DNA of 64,000 nucleotides, taken from Neocallimastix lanati (nom. inval.). Lineage: Eukaryota > Neocallimastigomycota > Neocallimastigomycetes > Neocallimastigales > Neocallimastigaceae. The stretch lies in NCBI GenBank assembly GCA_016946835.1, contig JACVTC010000033.1, positions 1 to 64,000 of the forward strand, in the 5' to 3' direction. Position numbers and translations under genes: made by a program. The notes beneath the pieces are model-generated. The model ran no database searches and had not been told where the DNA came from. It saw nothing but the letters and a program-made list of their open reading frames with translations. Shown in pieces: positions 1 through 10,700 of this stretch (position 1 is the first letter of the stretch; each line of letters begins with the position of its first letter).

Positions 1-1
1 A

Positions 2-1273
2 ATTCAATATCAAATGGGTAAGAAAAATGTGTTAGCCGATGCATTATCTAGGATGAAGAAAAGAGATGATTCTGTGGTATTGGCAACTAAGTTAACTTCA
101 AAGGAAGAAGAAGAGTTGCTTTCTAAAACTATTAAAGACTTTATAAATGAAAAATTTGTTACGATAGATGGTGAAAATTACTTTGTTGATGGTAATGACT
201 ATCGTAAATTAATTACGGATCAAACGGAAAGAGTAAAACTTATTTTAGAAGCCCATAAGATAGGTCATGAGGGATACTATAAGACTTATCAAAGGCTTCG
301 TAAAAGTTTTTATTGGAATAATATGGTGATGGATATTAAAAGAGTGGTGCAAAGTTGTGACAAGTGTCAGTTGAATAGGTCACAACCATATCCAGAACCT
401 ACAGAAAATATTCCAACTAAAGTAGAAGGTCCTTTTATACATTTGGGTTTAGATATTATTGGACCTTTGATTAAAACTAAAAATAATAATCAATATATAA
501 TGGTTGTGGTGGATTACTTCACCAAATGGGTTGAAGCAGAACCCACGGAAAATATAACATCACAGGATGTGATTAAGTTCTTAATTAATGTGTTTGCTCG
601 TCATGGTGTTCCACAGGTAATAACAACTGACAATGGTGTTCAGTTCACCTCGGACATGACGAAAATATTTTTAGATCTCTATGATGTATATGTGAAGTTT
701 ATTTCCACATATCATCCAGAAAGTAATGGACTTACGGAAAACCGTAATAAAGAGATCGGAAAGTTATTGAGGTTGTTGGGTTCTAAGAATAAGGATTGGG
801 ATGAAGTTTTACCATCCGCCTTATGGGCTCTTAGAACTACCAAAAATAAGGTAACAAAACATTCAAGTTTTGAGTTGGTTTATGGTAGGGAAGATCAGCA
901 GCCTTTTGATATTGCTGCTAGACCTACCAAGGATATTAATAAGTCATCGGATGAAGTGTTGTTAGAAAAATTTATAAATCATTACCGATGGACTTTAGAA
1001 GCAGCCGAAAATGTTAAAAATGCAAATAAGTATTGGGCTGCTAGAAGAGAGGAAAAGAATAGTTTGAATGAAGGAAAAAGAATTAGGGAAGGTGATTTAG
1101 TTCTAGTTAGAAATTTTTCAAGAACTAAACTAGAACCTTATTTTGTTGGTCCTCTTAAAGTTATAAAAAAACAATTTAATACGGTTACCTTGGCTGATCC
1201 AAATTCTGGAATTCAAATGAATAGGAATGTTCATTTGAAGAATATAGTCAAGTATAACTCAGCTTCGATGTAG
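2..1273 (+). CDS. pol: Pol polyprotein C-terminus (RNase H end and integrase), element A
   Basis: The reading frame is open from the window edge to TAG at 1271, so the true start is outside; an internal ATG at 14 is not the start. The first codons give the RNase H end motif (ADALSR). Next comes the integrase zinc domain with an intact HHCC pattern (HKIGHEG then SCDKCQ). The catalytic core shows D in LGLDIIGPL, D in TTDNG and E in LTENRNKE. The C-terminal part has the GPY/F-type segment YFVGPLKVI. Integrase inserts the cDNA copy into host chromatin. The frame carries no nonsense codon, so this copy is young or was active recently. Family assignment is secure; activity is inferred. Confidence 0.93.
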   Translation: MQYQMGKKNVLADALSRMKKRDDSVVLATKLTSKEEEELLSKTIKDFINEKFVTIDGENYFVDGNDYRKLITDQTERVKLILEAHKIGHEGYYKTYQRLRKSFYWNNMVMDIKRVVQSCDKCQLNRSQPYPEPTENIPTKVEGPFIHLGLDIIGPLIKTKNNNQYIMVVVDYFTKWVEAEPTENITSQDVIKFLINVFARHGVPQVITTDNGVQFTSDMTKIFLDLYDVYVKFISTYHPESNGLTENRNKEIGKLLRLLGSKNKDWDEVLPSALWALRTTKNKVTKHSSFELVYGREDQQPFDIAARPTKDINKSSDEVLLEKFINHYRWTLEAAENVKNANKYWAARREEKNSLNEGKRIREGDLVLVRNFSRTKLEPYFVGPLKVIKKQFNTVTLADPNSGIQMNRNVHLKNIVKYNSASM

Positions 1274-1283
1274 CTTGAGTTTT

Positions 1284-1293
1284 AGAGGGGGCA
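1284..1293 (+). promoter_or_regulatory. Polypurine tract, element A
   Basis: The purine-rich run agagggggca lies directly before the 3' LTR, 11 bp after the pol stop. This is the usual plus-strand primer site of LTR elements. Equivalent G-rich tracts precede the 3' LTRs of G, B, H, I and the J-D element here. Confidence 0.75.
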
Positions 1294-1296
1294 TCA

Positions 1297-2312
1297 TGGT
1301 AAAGAATGAATTAATAACCTTTATTTTATTATTAATAATTCTTTACTAAATTGTACTTTCCTATATTCTTGATAACCTAAACTTAATAATAAAATTTAAT
1401 TTATTTTAATATAAATTAATTTTAACTTGTAAATAATGTAAATAAATTTTAATTAATTACTTTATTGTTATATTATTAAATATATGTATATTAAAATACA
1501 ATTGTAAATATTAAAATTATACTTTTAAGATACTAAACTATTAAAACTATTAATTAAATATTATTATAAAAATTATTATAAAATTATTAAAATTATTAAT
1601 TAAATATTATTCTAAAAATTATTATAAATTATTAATATTATAAAATTATTAAAATTATTAAATATTATTATAAAAATTTATTTATTATAACTATTAAATA
1701 TTATTATAAAATTATTAAGATTATTAATTAAATTTATTATTAAAAATTATTATTAAAAATTTTTACTTATTATAAAAATTATTATTTAAATATTATCAAA
1801 TTTATTAATTAAATATTATAAAAATTTTATTTTATTTTGAAAATAATTACAAGTATTATTTAAAATAATTAAAGATTATTAAATTTATTATATTAATCTT
1901 TAAAAACAATTTATTTAACTTAAAAATATCAAAGAAAATAGTAAAAACTATTTTCTATATATTTATTTTATAATTATTTTTAATTAAATTATATTTGAAT
2001 ATTATATTATTATATTTATAAAAATTAAAACAAAAATGAATTATTGATATAAAATTAATTCAATAATTCTATAAAATTACTTAAATTATAAACAATTAAT
2101 TATACTTTAAATTTATAAAAAAATATAAATATTGTAACAATTTCTTAAAAATTAAATGTGTGTACTTTAAATAATAAAATTTTATATTAATAAAAAAAAA
2201 ATAAATAACTTTTAATAAAGAATTATTTTTTTTTTATTTAAAATCAAAGCAGGGTAATACCCGTCCCCCCTGCTTGATTTTAAATATCTAAGTGTCAACC
2301 CCGAGTCTACCA
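1297..2312 (+). repeat. 3' LTR of element A (A1)
   Basis: The LTR begins TGGTA right after the polypurine tract and ends TACCA, a 5-bp terminal inverted repeat. Both borders are supported by the copies at 15067-15911 (same right end) and 40199 onward (same left end). A TATA-like stretch near 2123 (tataaat) is a candidate promoter, and a strong hairpin at 2237-2284 lies near the right end. Much of the middle is built of short ATTATTAAA-like repeats that vary in number between copies. Confidence 0.9.
2237..2284 (+). other. GC-rich 17-bp hairpin in the A LTR
   Basis: Arms TTTAAAATCAA and TTGATTTTAAA pair over 11 bp. After one bulged A they continue as GCAGGG with CCCTGC. A smaller hairpin GGGtaataCCC overlaps the inner side. 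The only strongly GC-rich block in the LTR is this one. It recurs at 15838-15884 with one arm change (C to T) that leaves a G-U pair. It would sit in the transcribed 5' end or 3' end of element RNA; the role is unknown. Confidence 0.7.
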
Positions 2313-2763
2313 CTGAAGATTTCGTTACAATACATAAAATCAAAACTAACCTTAGCCAAGTTTAATAATAATTTAATAAAAAAAAAATTAATTAATTAAT
2401 TAATTAAAACAAATAAATTACACTTAAAAATTACATTAATACTCAGATATGAAAGAAATATTATATATTTTTCAAAATAAAAATATTAAGATTAAATTTA
2501 AAATAAAATAATTAGTTTTATAATAATTTTTATAATTAATTTTATAATTAAATAATAATTTTATAATAACAAAATTTATTAATTTAAATAACAAAATATT
2601 TTTAATTATTTTTATAATAAACAAATTTATTTATTTTATTATTAAATATTTATTTTATTATTAATTTTATTACTTTTATTTTATTTAATTATTCTTTTTA
2701 TTTATAAATTATAAATAGTTTAATTTTAAAGAAAAATATAAATACTTGTAAATATTTCATGTA

Positions 2764-2795
<32 letters not shown>

Positions 2796-4826
2796 ATTTT
2801 ATAATTTTAATAATCACTTTAAATTTTGTAATGTTTAATAAATTTTAATAAAAGATTTATAAAATAAAATATTAGAAAACAAGTGTTCCAATAAACCAAA
2901 TTTTTAGTGTTATTTTTAATAAAACATTTTTAATTCATAAATAACTTATACAGTTATTATTAAAATAAATTGAAATTATCACTTTTTAATTCTATATTAA
3001 AATTAAGATAATTTCTAAAATTTATCATTGTAAAAGGTAAGTTTATTATTAACTAAAATAACGAATAATAATTAAATCTAAAGGCTAAGATAACTTAACA
3101 CCTCTCTATTCGAGTTGTTAATAATAAACACTAAATTAATTAATTCTATAATTATTATTTCTTATTACACTAGAGTATAGCGCAGTACTTTATAACTCTA
3201 TTCGTTATCAGTTACTGGGCTTACACTGAGTAATATTTTTTATTTAATAATTATATTTTTATTTATCAATATTAATATTTATAATAACAATTTACGTTAA
3301 TAGTAACGCTAGTGCGTTACAGTTACAAGTTCAATTATTATTTATACATGTCAATAATATTATGATTGGTAAATAATTTAATTTAACTTAGTTTACTAAT
3401 CACTAAATAAAATATATTTAAATAAATATTTAACTATATAATTATTTATAAAATAATAAAATTTAATGTACGAAAGTAACAAAAGATTTTATTTGATTAG
3501 CCGAAATTGCTAGCTGTTTAGAGATACGTTACGTAACCAAAGAACTATCATTGGATAGGCTTGAAGTTACCATGTATCTGTTACAGGAGTTCTGATAAAT
3601 AACAAAATTATTAAATTAAAATAAATAATAAAAAAACAAATTCTGTCTAACTTAACCCAAAAATTAATCCATTCTAAAAAAAAAAAAATTAAATCCATAT
3701 TTAAGAAAAATTTAATTAAATAAAAATAATTAAAATAAAATAATAATAAATTAATTAATCATTAATAATTTTAATTAAAAACTAAAATAAATTAATAAAT
3801 AATATTTTTCTAAGACTACAAATAAACAAAATAATAAACATATTTAATAAATTATAAACAACAAATAAACAAACTTATAAACAACGCAAAGTTAAAATTA
3901 AATAGTTAAATAATTTTTTAAGTTACTTTTATTTAAAATAATGATTATTTTATTTATTTTATAACTCAACTTTTATAAACAAATTGTAATTAAAATAACA
4001 TTTTAAAACTCATCTTTATCAACATTTTAATTGTAAATATTGTTTAATTTAATAATAAATTATTCTTTATTTCTCTTTTATTAATTTTATTATTTTTAAT
4101 GTAAATAGTTTAAAATCAAAGAAAAATATAAAAACATGTAAATATTTCTTATAAATTATTCTTTATTATTAATTAGTTAATAAATTATTATAAATATTTT
4201 ATTAGTTTTAATAATCAAAAATATGATTATTAATTATTTAATAAATTATTATAAATATTTTATTAGTTTTAATAATCAAAAAGTATGATTATTAATTATT
4301 TAATAAATTATTATAAATATTTTATTAGTTTTAATAATCAAAAAGTATGATTATTAATTATTTAATAAATTATTATAAATATTTTATTAGTTTTAATAAT
4401 CAAAAAGTATGATTATTAATTATTTAATAAATTATTATAGATATTTTATTAGTTTTTAATAATCAATTTTTTTTATGATTATTAATTATTTTGATAAATT
4501 ATTATATATTTTATTAGTTATTAATAATCAATTTTATTATTAAAATTTAAAATAAATTAGTATAAATAATAAATATTTCATTTTATTATTTTATTAGTTT
4601 TAACAATTATTTTATTAATTTAAACAAAATTAATTATTAAATAAATAAAGATTAATATTAAAATAAAAATAAATTTTTTTTAATAAAACATTTTTGTGTT
4701 TAATAATAAAACATATTTATTTTTTTTTAAATTTCTTAAATCAATTTTATTCAGTATTTATCCTTTTATTCACTTCTACAAAATTTAATTTTTGTAGATT
4801 AAGAATATTAGGTATAAATCAGTTCT
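2313..4826. other. AT-rich remnant DNA between elements A and B
   Basis: No coding sequence is visible. The stretch is almost pure A and T with a few higher-GC islands at about 3080-3220, 3300-3330 and 3480-3600. LTR-like promoter strings of the form gaaaaatataaa...tgtaaatattt occur near 2730 and 4120, suggesting eroded LTRs or element leaders. A perfect hairpin GTAACGC-tagt-GCGTTAC lies at 3303-3320. A 9-bp hairpin TCTACAAAA...TTTTGTAGA lies at 4775-4798, just before the B LTR. Confidence 0.6.
4180..4540. repeat. 62-bp tandem repeat, about 5.5 copies
   Basis: The unit contains tattagttttaataatcaaa followed by agtatgattattaattattt and recurs with a period of 62 bp at 4261, 4323, 4385 and 4447; the last copies are degenerate. 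Each unit carries the inverted repeat AATAATCA...TGATTATT, so a transcript would form a row of small hairpins. It is unrelated to the LTRs I can delimit here. Confidence 0.85.
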
Positions 4827-5385
4827 TGGTACGTTACTCACTAAAATAGAATAAATTATTAAAAATATAAGAAAATAAATAATTCTTTAGTTATTTTATT
4901 ATAATAGGTATAGGGTTTAATTAGTATATAAAAATATAATATTAATAAAAATAATTTTAATTAATAGATAACCAATAAGAATTAAGATAAATTATAGTAT
5001 AAAAATAAGTGAAAGATAAAATATTAACAAAGGAGGAACTTAATAATTTAATATCTTTAAAGAATATAATAGTTAGAATAGGAATTATAAAATATTTATT
5101 CGGGTGAATAAATATTTAGGATATTTTGGTTAATATTATTATTAAAATATAAATTTAAAGATATAATAAAGTTATAATAAAATTAAATGTACTTATTTAA
5201 AGAACAAAACTTATAAATAAAATAAAGACTTAAAAGTAACACATTATTATTTATTAAAATTTATTATTAATTTTGTGTTATAATTTTTTTATTTATTTCT
5301 TTTATTAGAATATATTATTTTATAGTTTTACAACTTGCTTTCCCCAAATCATATAAAAGGTACAATATATAAAAATAACGTACCA
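4827..5385 (+). repeat. 5' LTR of element B
   Basis: It starts TGGTACG and ends CGTACCA, a 7-bp terminal inverted repeat, and matches the 3' LTR at 13121-13670 almost base for base. The last 100 bp carry ttattagaatatattatttt, a string shared with the otherwise different LTRs D, E1 and E2, so these families are probably related. Confidence 0.93.
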
Positions 5386-5624
5386 AAATTGGTGGAGAAT
5401 CCGGGCGGAAGCAAGATAAAATAATATGAAAATAATAAGAGAAATTACTTTACTTTAATTAATTCATTTTTTTTATTTTATATATTTATAGTACAAAAGA
5501 ATTTATTATATTATTATAAAACAATTTTTTTTATTTCTTCATTTATTTTTTTTACAAAACAATTATTATATTATAAATAAATATAACTATTTTATATTAC
5601 TTTTTTTAATAAATTCTATTTATC
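5386..5624 (+). other. 5' leader of element B
   Basis: This is the untranslated stretch between the LTR and the gag start. Apart from the PBS it is T- and A-rich with no visible structure, unlike the long structured leader of G. Confidence 0.6.
5390..5406 (+). promoter_or_regulatory. Primer binding site, element B
   Basis: The sequence tggtggagaatccgggc follows the LTR after 4 bp. It would pair with a tRNA 3' end reading CTCCACCA. The first eight bases recur after the 5' LTRs of G, H, I and J2. The tRNA cannot be named from this window. Confidence 0.8.
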
Positions 5625-6806
5625 ATGATTGACGCTGCCAAATTACAGAACGCATTACCAAATCTCATCGACTATGGAAAAGATGTTGATGGATGGATGC
5701 ATGAATTCGTCAGAGTGATGGAGCTCTACGATGTTGTGGAACCAAGAAGAATTTTTGTCTGGGCCAAAGAAGCAGTCGAAGAAGACATGCATGGGGCATT
5801 AAACTCTTTAAAAAGTAAGAATGGAAACGAAGTTAGATATCCCAGCTTCAAAGAAATCCAAGCTGCCGTTGAGGAGTACTTGCACATCACACCTAATGAT
5901 AAATGTGCAGTATTAAAATCATTAAAAATTAATAATAAAGAAACTATAAAAAAATTTAATCATAGATACAAAATATTATATAAAGGCCTACCAAGAGAAT
6001 ATCAAAAACTAATTTCAATAAAGGACTATACTACTGCTATAAGTACAAGGGTCTTTCCTTGTTCAAGAGTTATGACAACCGAATGCGAAACTTTATCTGA
6101 AGCTTTTAAGGTAGCTGAAGTATCCGAAGAAGCTGAAAAAGAAATAATCAGTAATATTGGGCAAGATAATAATAAAAATGGATCTAATTTAATGTTTGTG
6201 CAAAATTTGGATAGTACTATAATGAACCACCCATTTTATCAGAATTTTTATGGAGAACCTTCTTATCAACATAATATAAATCAAAGTACTAATAGAAATG
6301 TTTACAATAATAATTTTCGTCCACCTTTTAGAAGGAACAACCGAAACTTTAGTAATGGTTCAAGATTTATGAACCTCAATAATAATTATAATACTAACGT
6401 CAATCAAAGTATGAATAATGTCATGGATAACAACAACTATAATTATAATTATTTACCTAATAGAATACAAAATAGTAATAACTCTAATTACAATTATAAA
6501 AACAATAATATTAGTAACGATAACAATACCAACAATATAGCTACCGCAGTTTCTCAAAATAGTAACGTATATGACAATAATAACGGTATTGATGCTAATA
6601 TACTTACAACTACCATAAATAGAAATCCAGGGGTTATTCCAAATAAGGAATATAATAAAAGTTTTAATAAAGACTACCAAAATAGGAAAACTACTTGTTT
6701 CCGTTGTTTCCAAAATGGGCACAAGGCTTCAAACTGCCCCTATTCGTTCAAACAATTAGCGGAAATGGAAGAAAGGGGAATGATCAACAAATCTTTAAAC
6801 CACTAA
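5625..6806 (+). CDS. gag: Gag capsid/nucleocapsid protein, element B
   Basis: The 393-residue Gag forms the virus-like particle. The N-terminal 180 residues are a folded, charged domain (start MIDAAKLQNALPN), alignable by eye with Gag of C (shared pattern LP.L...D...W..EF.RV.EL). Residues about 185-350 are a low-complexity asparagine and tyrosine tract. A single CCHC knuckle (CFRCFQNGHKASNC, spacing C-x2-C-x4-H-x4-C) lies near residue 358 and should bind element RNA. The ATG was chosen because it is the first in the frame after the leader. The stop follows the slippery site by one codon, so most ribosomes should make Gag alone. Confidence 0.92.
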   Translation: MIDAAKLQNALPNLIDYGKDVDGWMHEFVRVMELYDVVEPRRIFVWAKEAVEEDMHGALNSLKSKNGNEVRYPSFKEIQAAVEEYLHITPNDKCAVLKSLKINNKETIKKFNHRYKILYKGLPREYQKLISIKDYTTAISTRVFPCSRVMTTECETLSEAFKVAEVSEEAEKEIISNIGQDNNKNGSNLMFVQNLDSTIMNHPFYQNFYGEPSYQHNINQSTNRNVYNNNFRPPFRRNNRNFSNGSRFMNLNNNYNTNVNQSMNNVMDNNNYNYNYLPNRIQNSNNSNYNYKNNNISNDNNTNNIATAVSQNSNVYDNNNGIDANILTTTINRNPGVIPNKEYNKSFNKDYQNRKTTCFRCFQNGHKASNCPYSFKQLAEMEERGMINKSLNH

Positions 6807-6827
6807 ATGGGAGAAGGATAACTTCCA
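6794..6827 (+). promoter_or_regulatory. -1 ribosomal frameshift site, element B
   Basis: The gag frame reads TCT TTA AAC CAC TAA, so the heptamer T_TTA_AAC (6794-6800) is in the canonical X_XXY_YYZ phase. A 7-nt spacer follows. Then TGGGAG (6808-6813), an 8-nt loop and CTTCCA (6822-6827) form a stem with one G-U pair. Slipping by -1 enters the pol frame, which begins FKPLNGRR. The same spacing is found in C, G, H and I. Confidence 0.88.
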
Positions 6828-7080
6828 GTAAACAAACCAACCACATGGAAGACAATGCTAATAATTGTTATCATCATAATAGAAATATTAATAATAATAG
6901 TAACAATATTAATAATAAATATATTAATAATAATAATATGAATAACCATAATAAATCAATATCAAATTATCAACCTTTACATATTAATAAACCAATTGAA
7001 GTTCTTGCACCAGCTGTCAGAAAACAAAAAGAAAAAAACGTAAGTTCCATTCCTTATAATAAAGAGAAATCCAATGATAC
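6794..7080 (+). CDS. pol: Start of pol frame, element B (upstream of solo LTR)
   Basis: This is the -1 frame reached after the slippery site and open up to the solo LTR. It encodes an Asn-rich linker ending with EVLAPAVRKQKEKN, which resembles the ATPALRKKKENE segment at the same place in G. After excision of the 703-bp LTR plus one GATAC copy (708 bp, a multiple of 3) it continues directly into the main pol frame at 7784 (...SNDT LKNNP). In the present state it ends at TGA 7091 inside the LTR, so full Gag-Pol cannot be made. Confidence 0.82.
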
Positions 7081-7783
7081 TGTAAAGATGTGATTATCCC
7101 AATCACATTTTAAATTAAAAATTTTTCTTGTGTAATTCAAAAATGTAAATTATTCTTTGATTTATAAAATAATAAACAAAGTAAATAAATCATATGAACT
7201 AAATTTTTAAATTATATTCTTTAAGCCACAAGATAAATTTTTAATGTAATAATTTTTATAAAATTTAATTCTGAGAAAATTATTGTTGTAAAATAATTTA
7301 AATGAATTAATTAAAGTTTAAAACAAAATAAATTAATAATTTATTTTGTGAAAATTAAGTTTCAAAATTTAATCATGACTCCTTTAACATTGTTTTTAAA
7401 TCGAAAATAAATAAAGACTTTACTTATAATATTAAAATAATAAATAGATAATAAATGTACTTAATTTTAATTATTTAGTATTTAGTTTAATTAATAATTA
7501 TATTTTTCTAAATTTAGCTATAGTTTATAAATTTATTATTTAATAAAATTCATTAGGATAGTTTTATATTAAAATATATGTAATTTAAATAAAATAATAT
7601 ATTATCAATGTATTTAGGAAAAGTATAAATAGAAGATACTTTTCACATTTTTTCTCGATGTAATTGTTATTTTAACGAATAACTATTAAATATTAATAAA
7701 ATATATTTTAATAAAAAATTTTTTAATAAAATAAAATTTATTGTATTTTGTTATTGTAATCTATTTTTGTGTTTTCTTTTACA
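7081..7783 (+). repeat. Solo LTR inserted in pol of element B
   Basis: The 703-bp insert starts TGTAAA and ends TTTACA (6-bp terminal inverted repeat). It is flanked by GATAC at 7076-7080 and 7784-7788, a clean 5-bp target duplication. It contains a TATA box (aagtataaatag, about 7622-7633) in the same setting as that in the G LTR. Orientation is inferred from that box and the LTR-like right end. No other copy of this family is in the window. It arose after element B inserted, by insertion of a full element followed by LTR-LTR recombination. Confidence 0.9.
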
Positions 7784-10700
7784 GATACATTAAAGAATAA
7801 TCCGACGCCGATTCAAACAGCAGCTATGAGACATAACAACAAATATGATGCTTGTCTTAATGAAGGAAAAAAGGTGCATAACCAAAAAGATCAAAATATG
7901 GAAACTAATACTTTACCAATTGAAGATGTAATTATGATTAAAGATGATATTGAAGATAGTATACAAAATAATGAAATTAATAAAAATAAGTCTACAAATA
8001 CAGTAGATAAGAATACTACTTTAGATAAAAATAATAAAACTACCTCTAATAGTAATCAAACCGAAAAATTGGAGTACTTAGATCCTTCAATTATAGCTGA
8101 GAAGAATATTAGAACGAGTAAAAGAAACAATCATGAAGAAAGAATTAAAGATATTATTGAAAATGCAAAGAAATCTCCACCTTCATTAAGTAACAACAAA
8201 GAATCTAAAGAAAAACATATTAAATTAATAGAACAATTTGATGATTATTTAATACAAGATCTATTAAAAGAAGTTGCATCTACTGAAGTTATTACTAAAT
8301 TAGGATACTTACTTGATCTATTCCCAAAATTCAGAACAGCATTTAGTAAAGCTTTGAAGCTTACTCCTAAAAGTAATGCTATTAATAATGTGATGACAAT
8401 AGTTAATAAATTTAAAATAATTAAAGTAAAAGGAAAAGTTGAAAATACCAATTGTGAGATATTTTTAGATACTTGCGCTAGTGTTAATGCTATTACGAGA
8501 TCTGCTTTAGAAAAATATAATATAAACAAACCTGCCATAGGAAGAATCTCAGAAACTATTTTTCAAGCTTGTTCAAACTCGACGATTGAATCCGAAATAT
8601 ATGAGCTAGAAATAACTATAGGAGACAAGACTTTCCAAGATTATTTTAGAGTAATTGAAAAAGATGACCTTTTCGACATTCTAATTGGAGTTGATTCATT
8701 AAAGAAAAATAGGTTTGATATTAACCTAGTTAATGACTCATTATATTATATTAATGAAGATAATACTTACAAGAAATTAGCTGACCTTTACTACGATATT
8801 AATCTGAAAAATCCAATTGACTCAGGAGAAGAAATTAATAAAGAAAACACAAATGCATCTACACCCTTACTACTTACTATAGTTATTCAGAATAAAGATA
8901 AACAATTAGAACAAACTATTAATGTTAAAGAAAATCTAATAAATGATATTATTAATGCCGTACCTAGTGAACATAAGAACTTTATAAAGGAGCTATTCGA
9001 AATTTTTAAAGACATATTAGCTGTGAAGACTGATGACCTTGGAACTTCTAAATTATTACCACATAGAATTAATTTAATTCCAAATGCTAAACCAATAAAA
9101 CTGAAAGCATATAAACTTTCTAAAGCTCAATCTATGGCTCTCAAAGAAATACTTACATTTTTAATCAATAATCGGTTGATTGAACCGTCTTTCTCTGCCT
9201 GGTCCTTTCCTGTTGTCTTAGTACCTAAAAAGAATAATAAAGATTGGAGAATGTGCGTTGATTATCGTAAATTAAATAATATAACAATTAAAGATTCATA
9301 TTCATTACCTTTAATCGATGAAATTCTTTTGCAAATCGGTAATAATTCACAAATCCTGTCTACGATTGACCTTTTTTCAGGATACCACCAAATCCCAATG
9401 GCTCCCGAAGATAAAGAAAAGACTGCATTTAACACAATGTATGGCAATTACAACTTCAGAGTAATGCCATTTGGTTTATGTAACGCCCCATCAACCTTTC
9501 AGAGAGAAATGAACAAAATATTTTTTGAATTAATCGGTGAATGTGTATTTATTTATATTGATGATATAGTTATATTTTCTAAAGATATAAATGAACATAT
9601 TTTACACTTACGTCGTGTTTTTAAGATACTAAAAGACAATGGATTAAAAATTAATTTGGAAAAATGTTCATTCTTTAAAAAAGAAGTTTCACTACTTGGT
9701 CACAAGCTCTCGACAGATGGTATTTCTCCTATTCCGGAAAAAGTAAAAACAATTGTTAATTGGTTACCACCTAAAAATACTACACAACTTAAATCTTTTC
9801 TTGGTGCTATAGGATATTATCGCAAATTTATTAAAAATTTTGCTCAAATAGCAAAACCATTATTTTACCTTTTAAAGAAGAACTCGATATTTAACTTTTC
9901 CGATGAGTGTATTAAAGCATTTGAAGAATTAAAAAATAAATTAATACAAGCACCTATATTAACTCCCCCAGATTTTTCTAAACCATTTATTATACGTACC
10001 GATGCTTCTAGAGATGGACTAGGAGGTGTTCTTCTACAACGAGATAAAAATAATCTTGAGGTTCCTATTTTTTATGAAAGTAGATCATTAAGTAAATCGG
10101 AAGAAAATTATAGTATTACTGACCTGGAAGGTAAAGCTGTCTTCCATTGTGTTCAGAAATTTAAACAATTTATCACTGGTAATTCTTTTATAACTATAGT
10201 TTATACTGACCATAAACCGCTTGTTGGTATATTTAATAATCGTGAACCTACCAATAGTAGACATCTCAAATGGGTTACGGAATTATCCATCTTGAATGTT
10301 AAAGTCGAATATCAAGAGGGGAGGAAGAATGTCATAGCTGATGCTCTGTCTAGATTGGAAACTTCTGATAAACCTAAAGAAACAATAAATATTATATATA
10401 ACAATAATAATGAAGTTGATAATAGTGATAATGGTATAAGTGATAATAATAATAATAATAGTAATAGTATTAATAAATTTATAGAAGATTATATCAAAAA
10501 AAGAATCAAAAAAAGAATAATAATTATTGATGGCAAAGAATATTATAAACAAGGCGATAAATTAAGGTACATAGTGAAAAGCATAGAAGAAAAATTAACA
10601 TTAATTGATCAAGCTCATCAAATTGGCCATGAGGGAGTATATAAAACATACAACAGACTAAAAAGAGATTATTATTGGAAAAATATGAAAAAGGATATTA

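Larger units (their letters stand above)
1..2312 (+). mobile_element. Ty3/gypsy element A, 3' part
   Basis: This is the right end of an LTR retrotransposon cut by the window edge. It holds the end of RNase H, a whole integrase, a purine-rich tract and a 1016-bp 3' LTR. The coding part is closely related to pol of element G (same motifs and nearly the same linker lengths), but the LTR is a different family. Two more copies of this LTR occur near 15.1-15.9 kb and 40.2-41.3 kb. No target duplication can be checked because the left end is missing. Confidence 0.92.

Noticed and set aside
7040-7784. A 745-bp intron in pol of B (GTAAGT...TTTTACAG)
   Set aside because: Splicing there would put a stop (ATA CAT TAA) right after the junction. 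A solo LTR with inverted ends and a GATAC duplication explains the block exactly and restores the frame.
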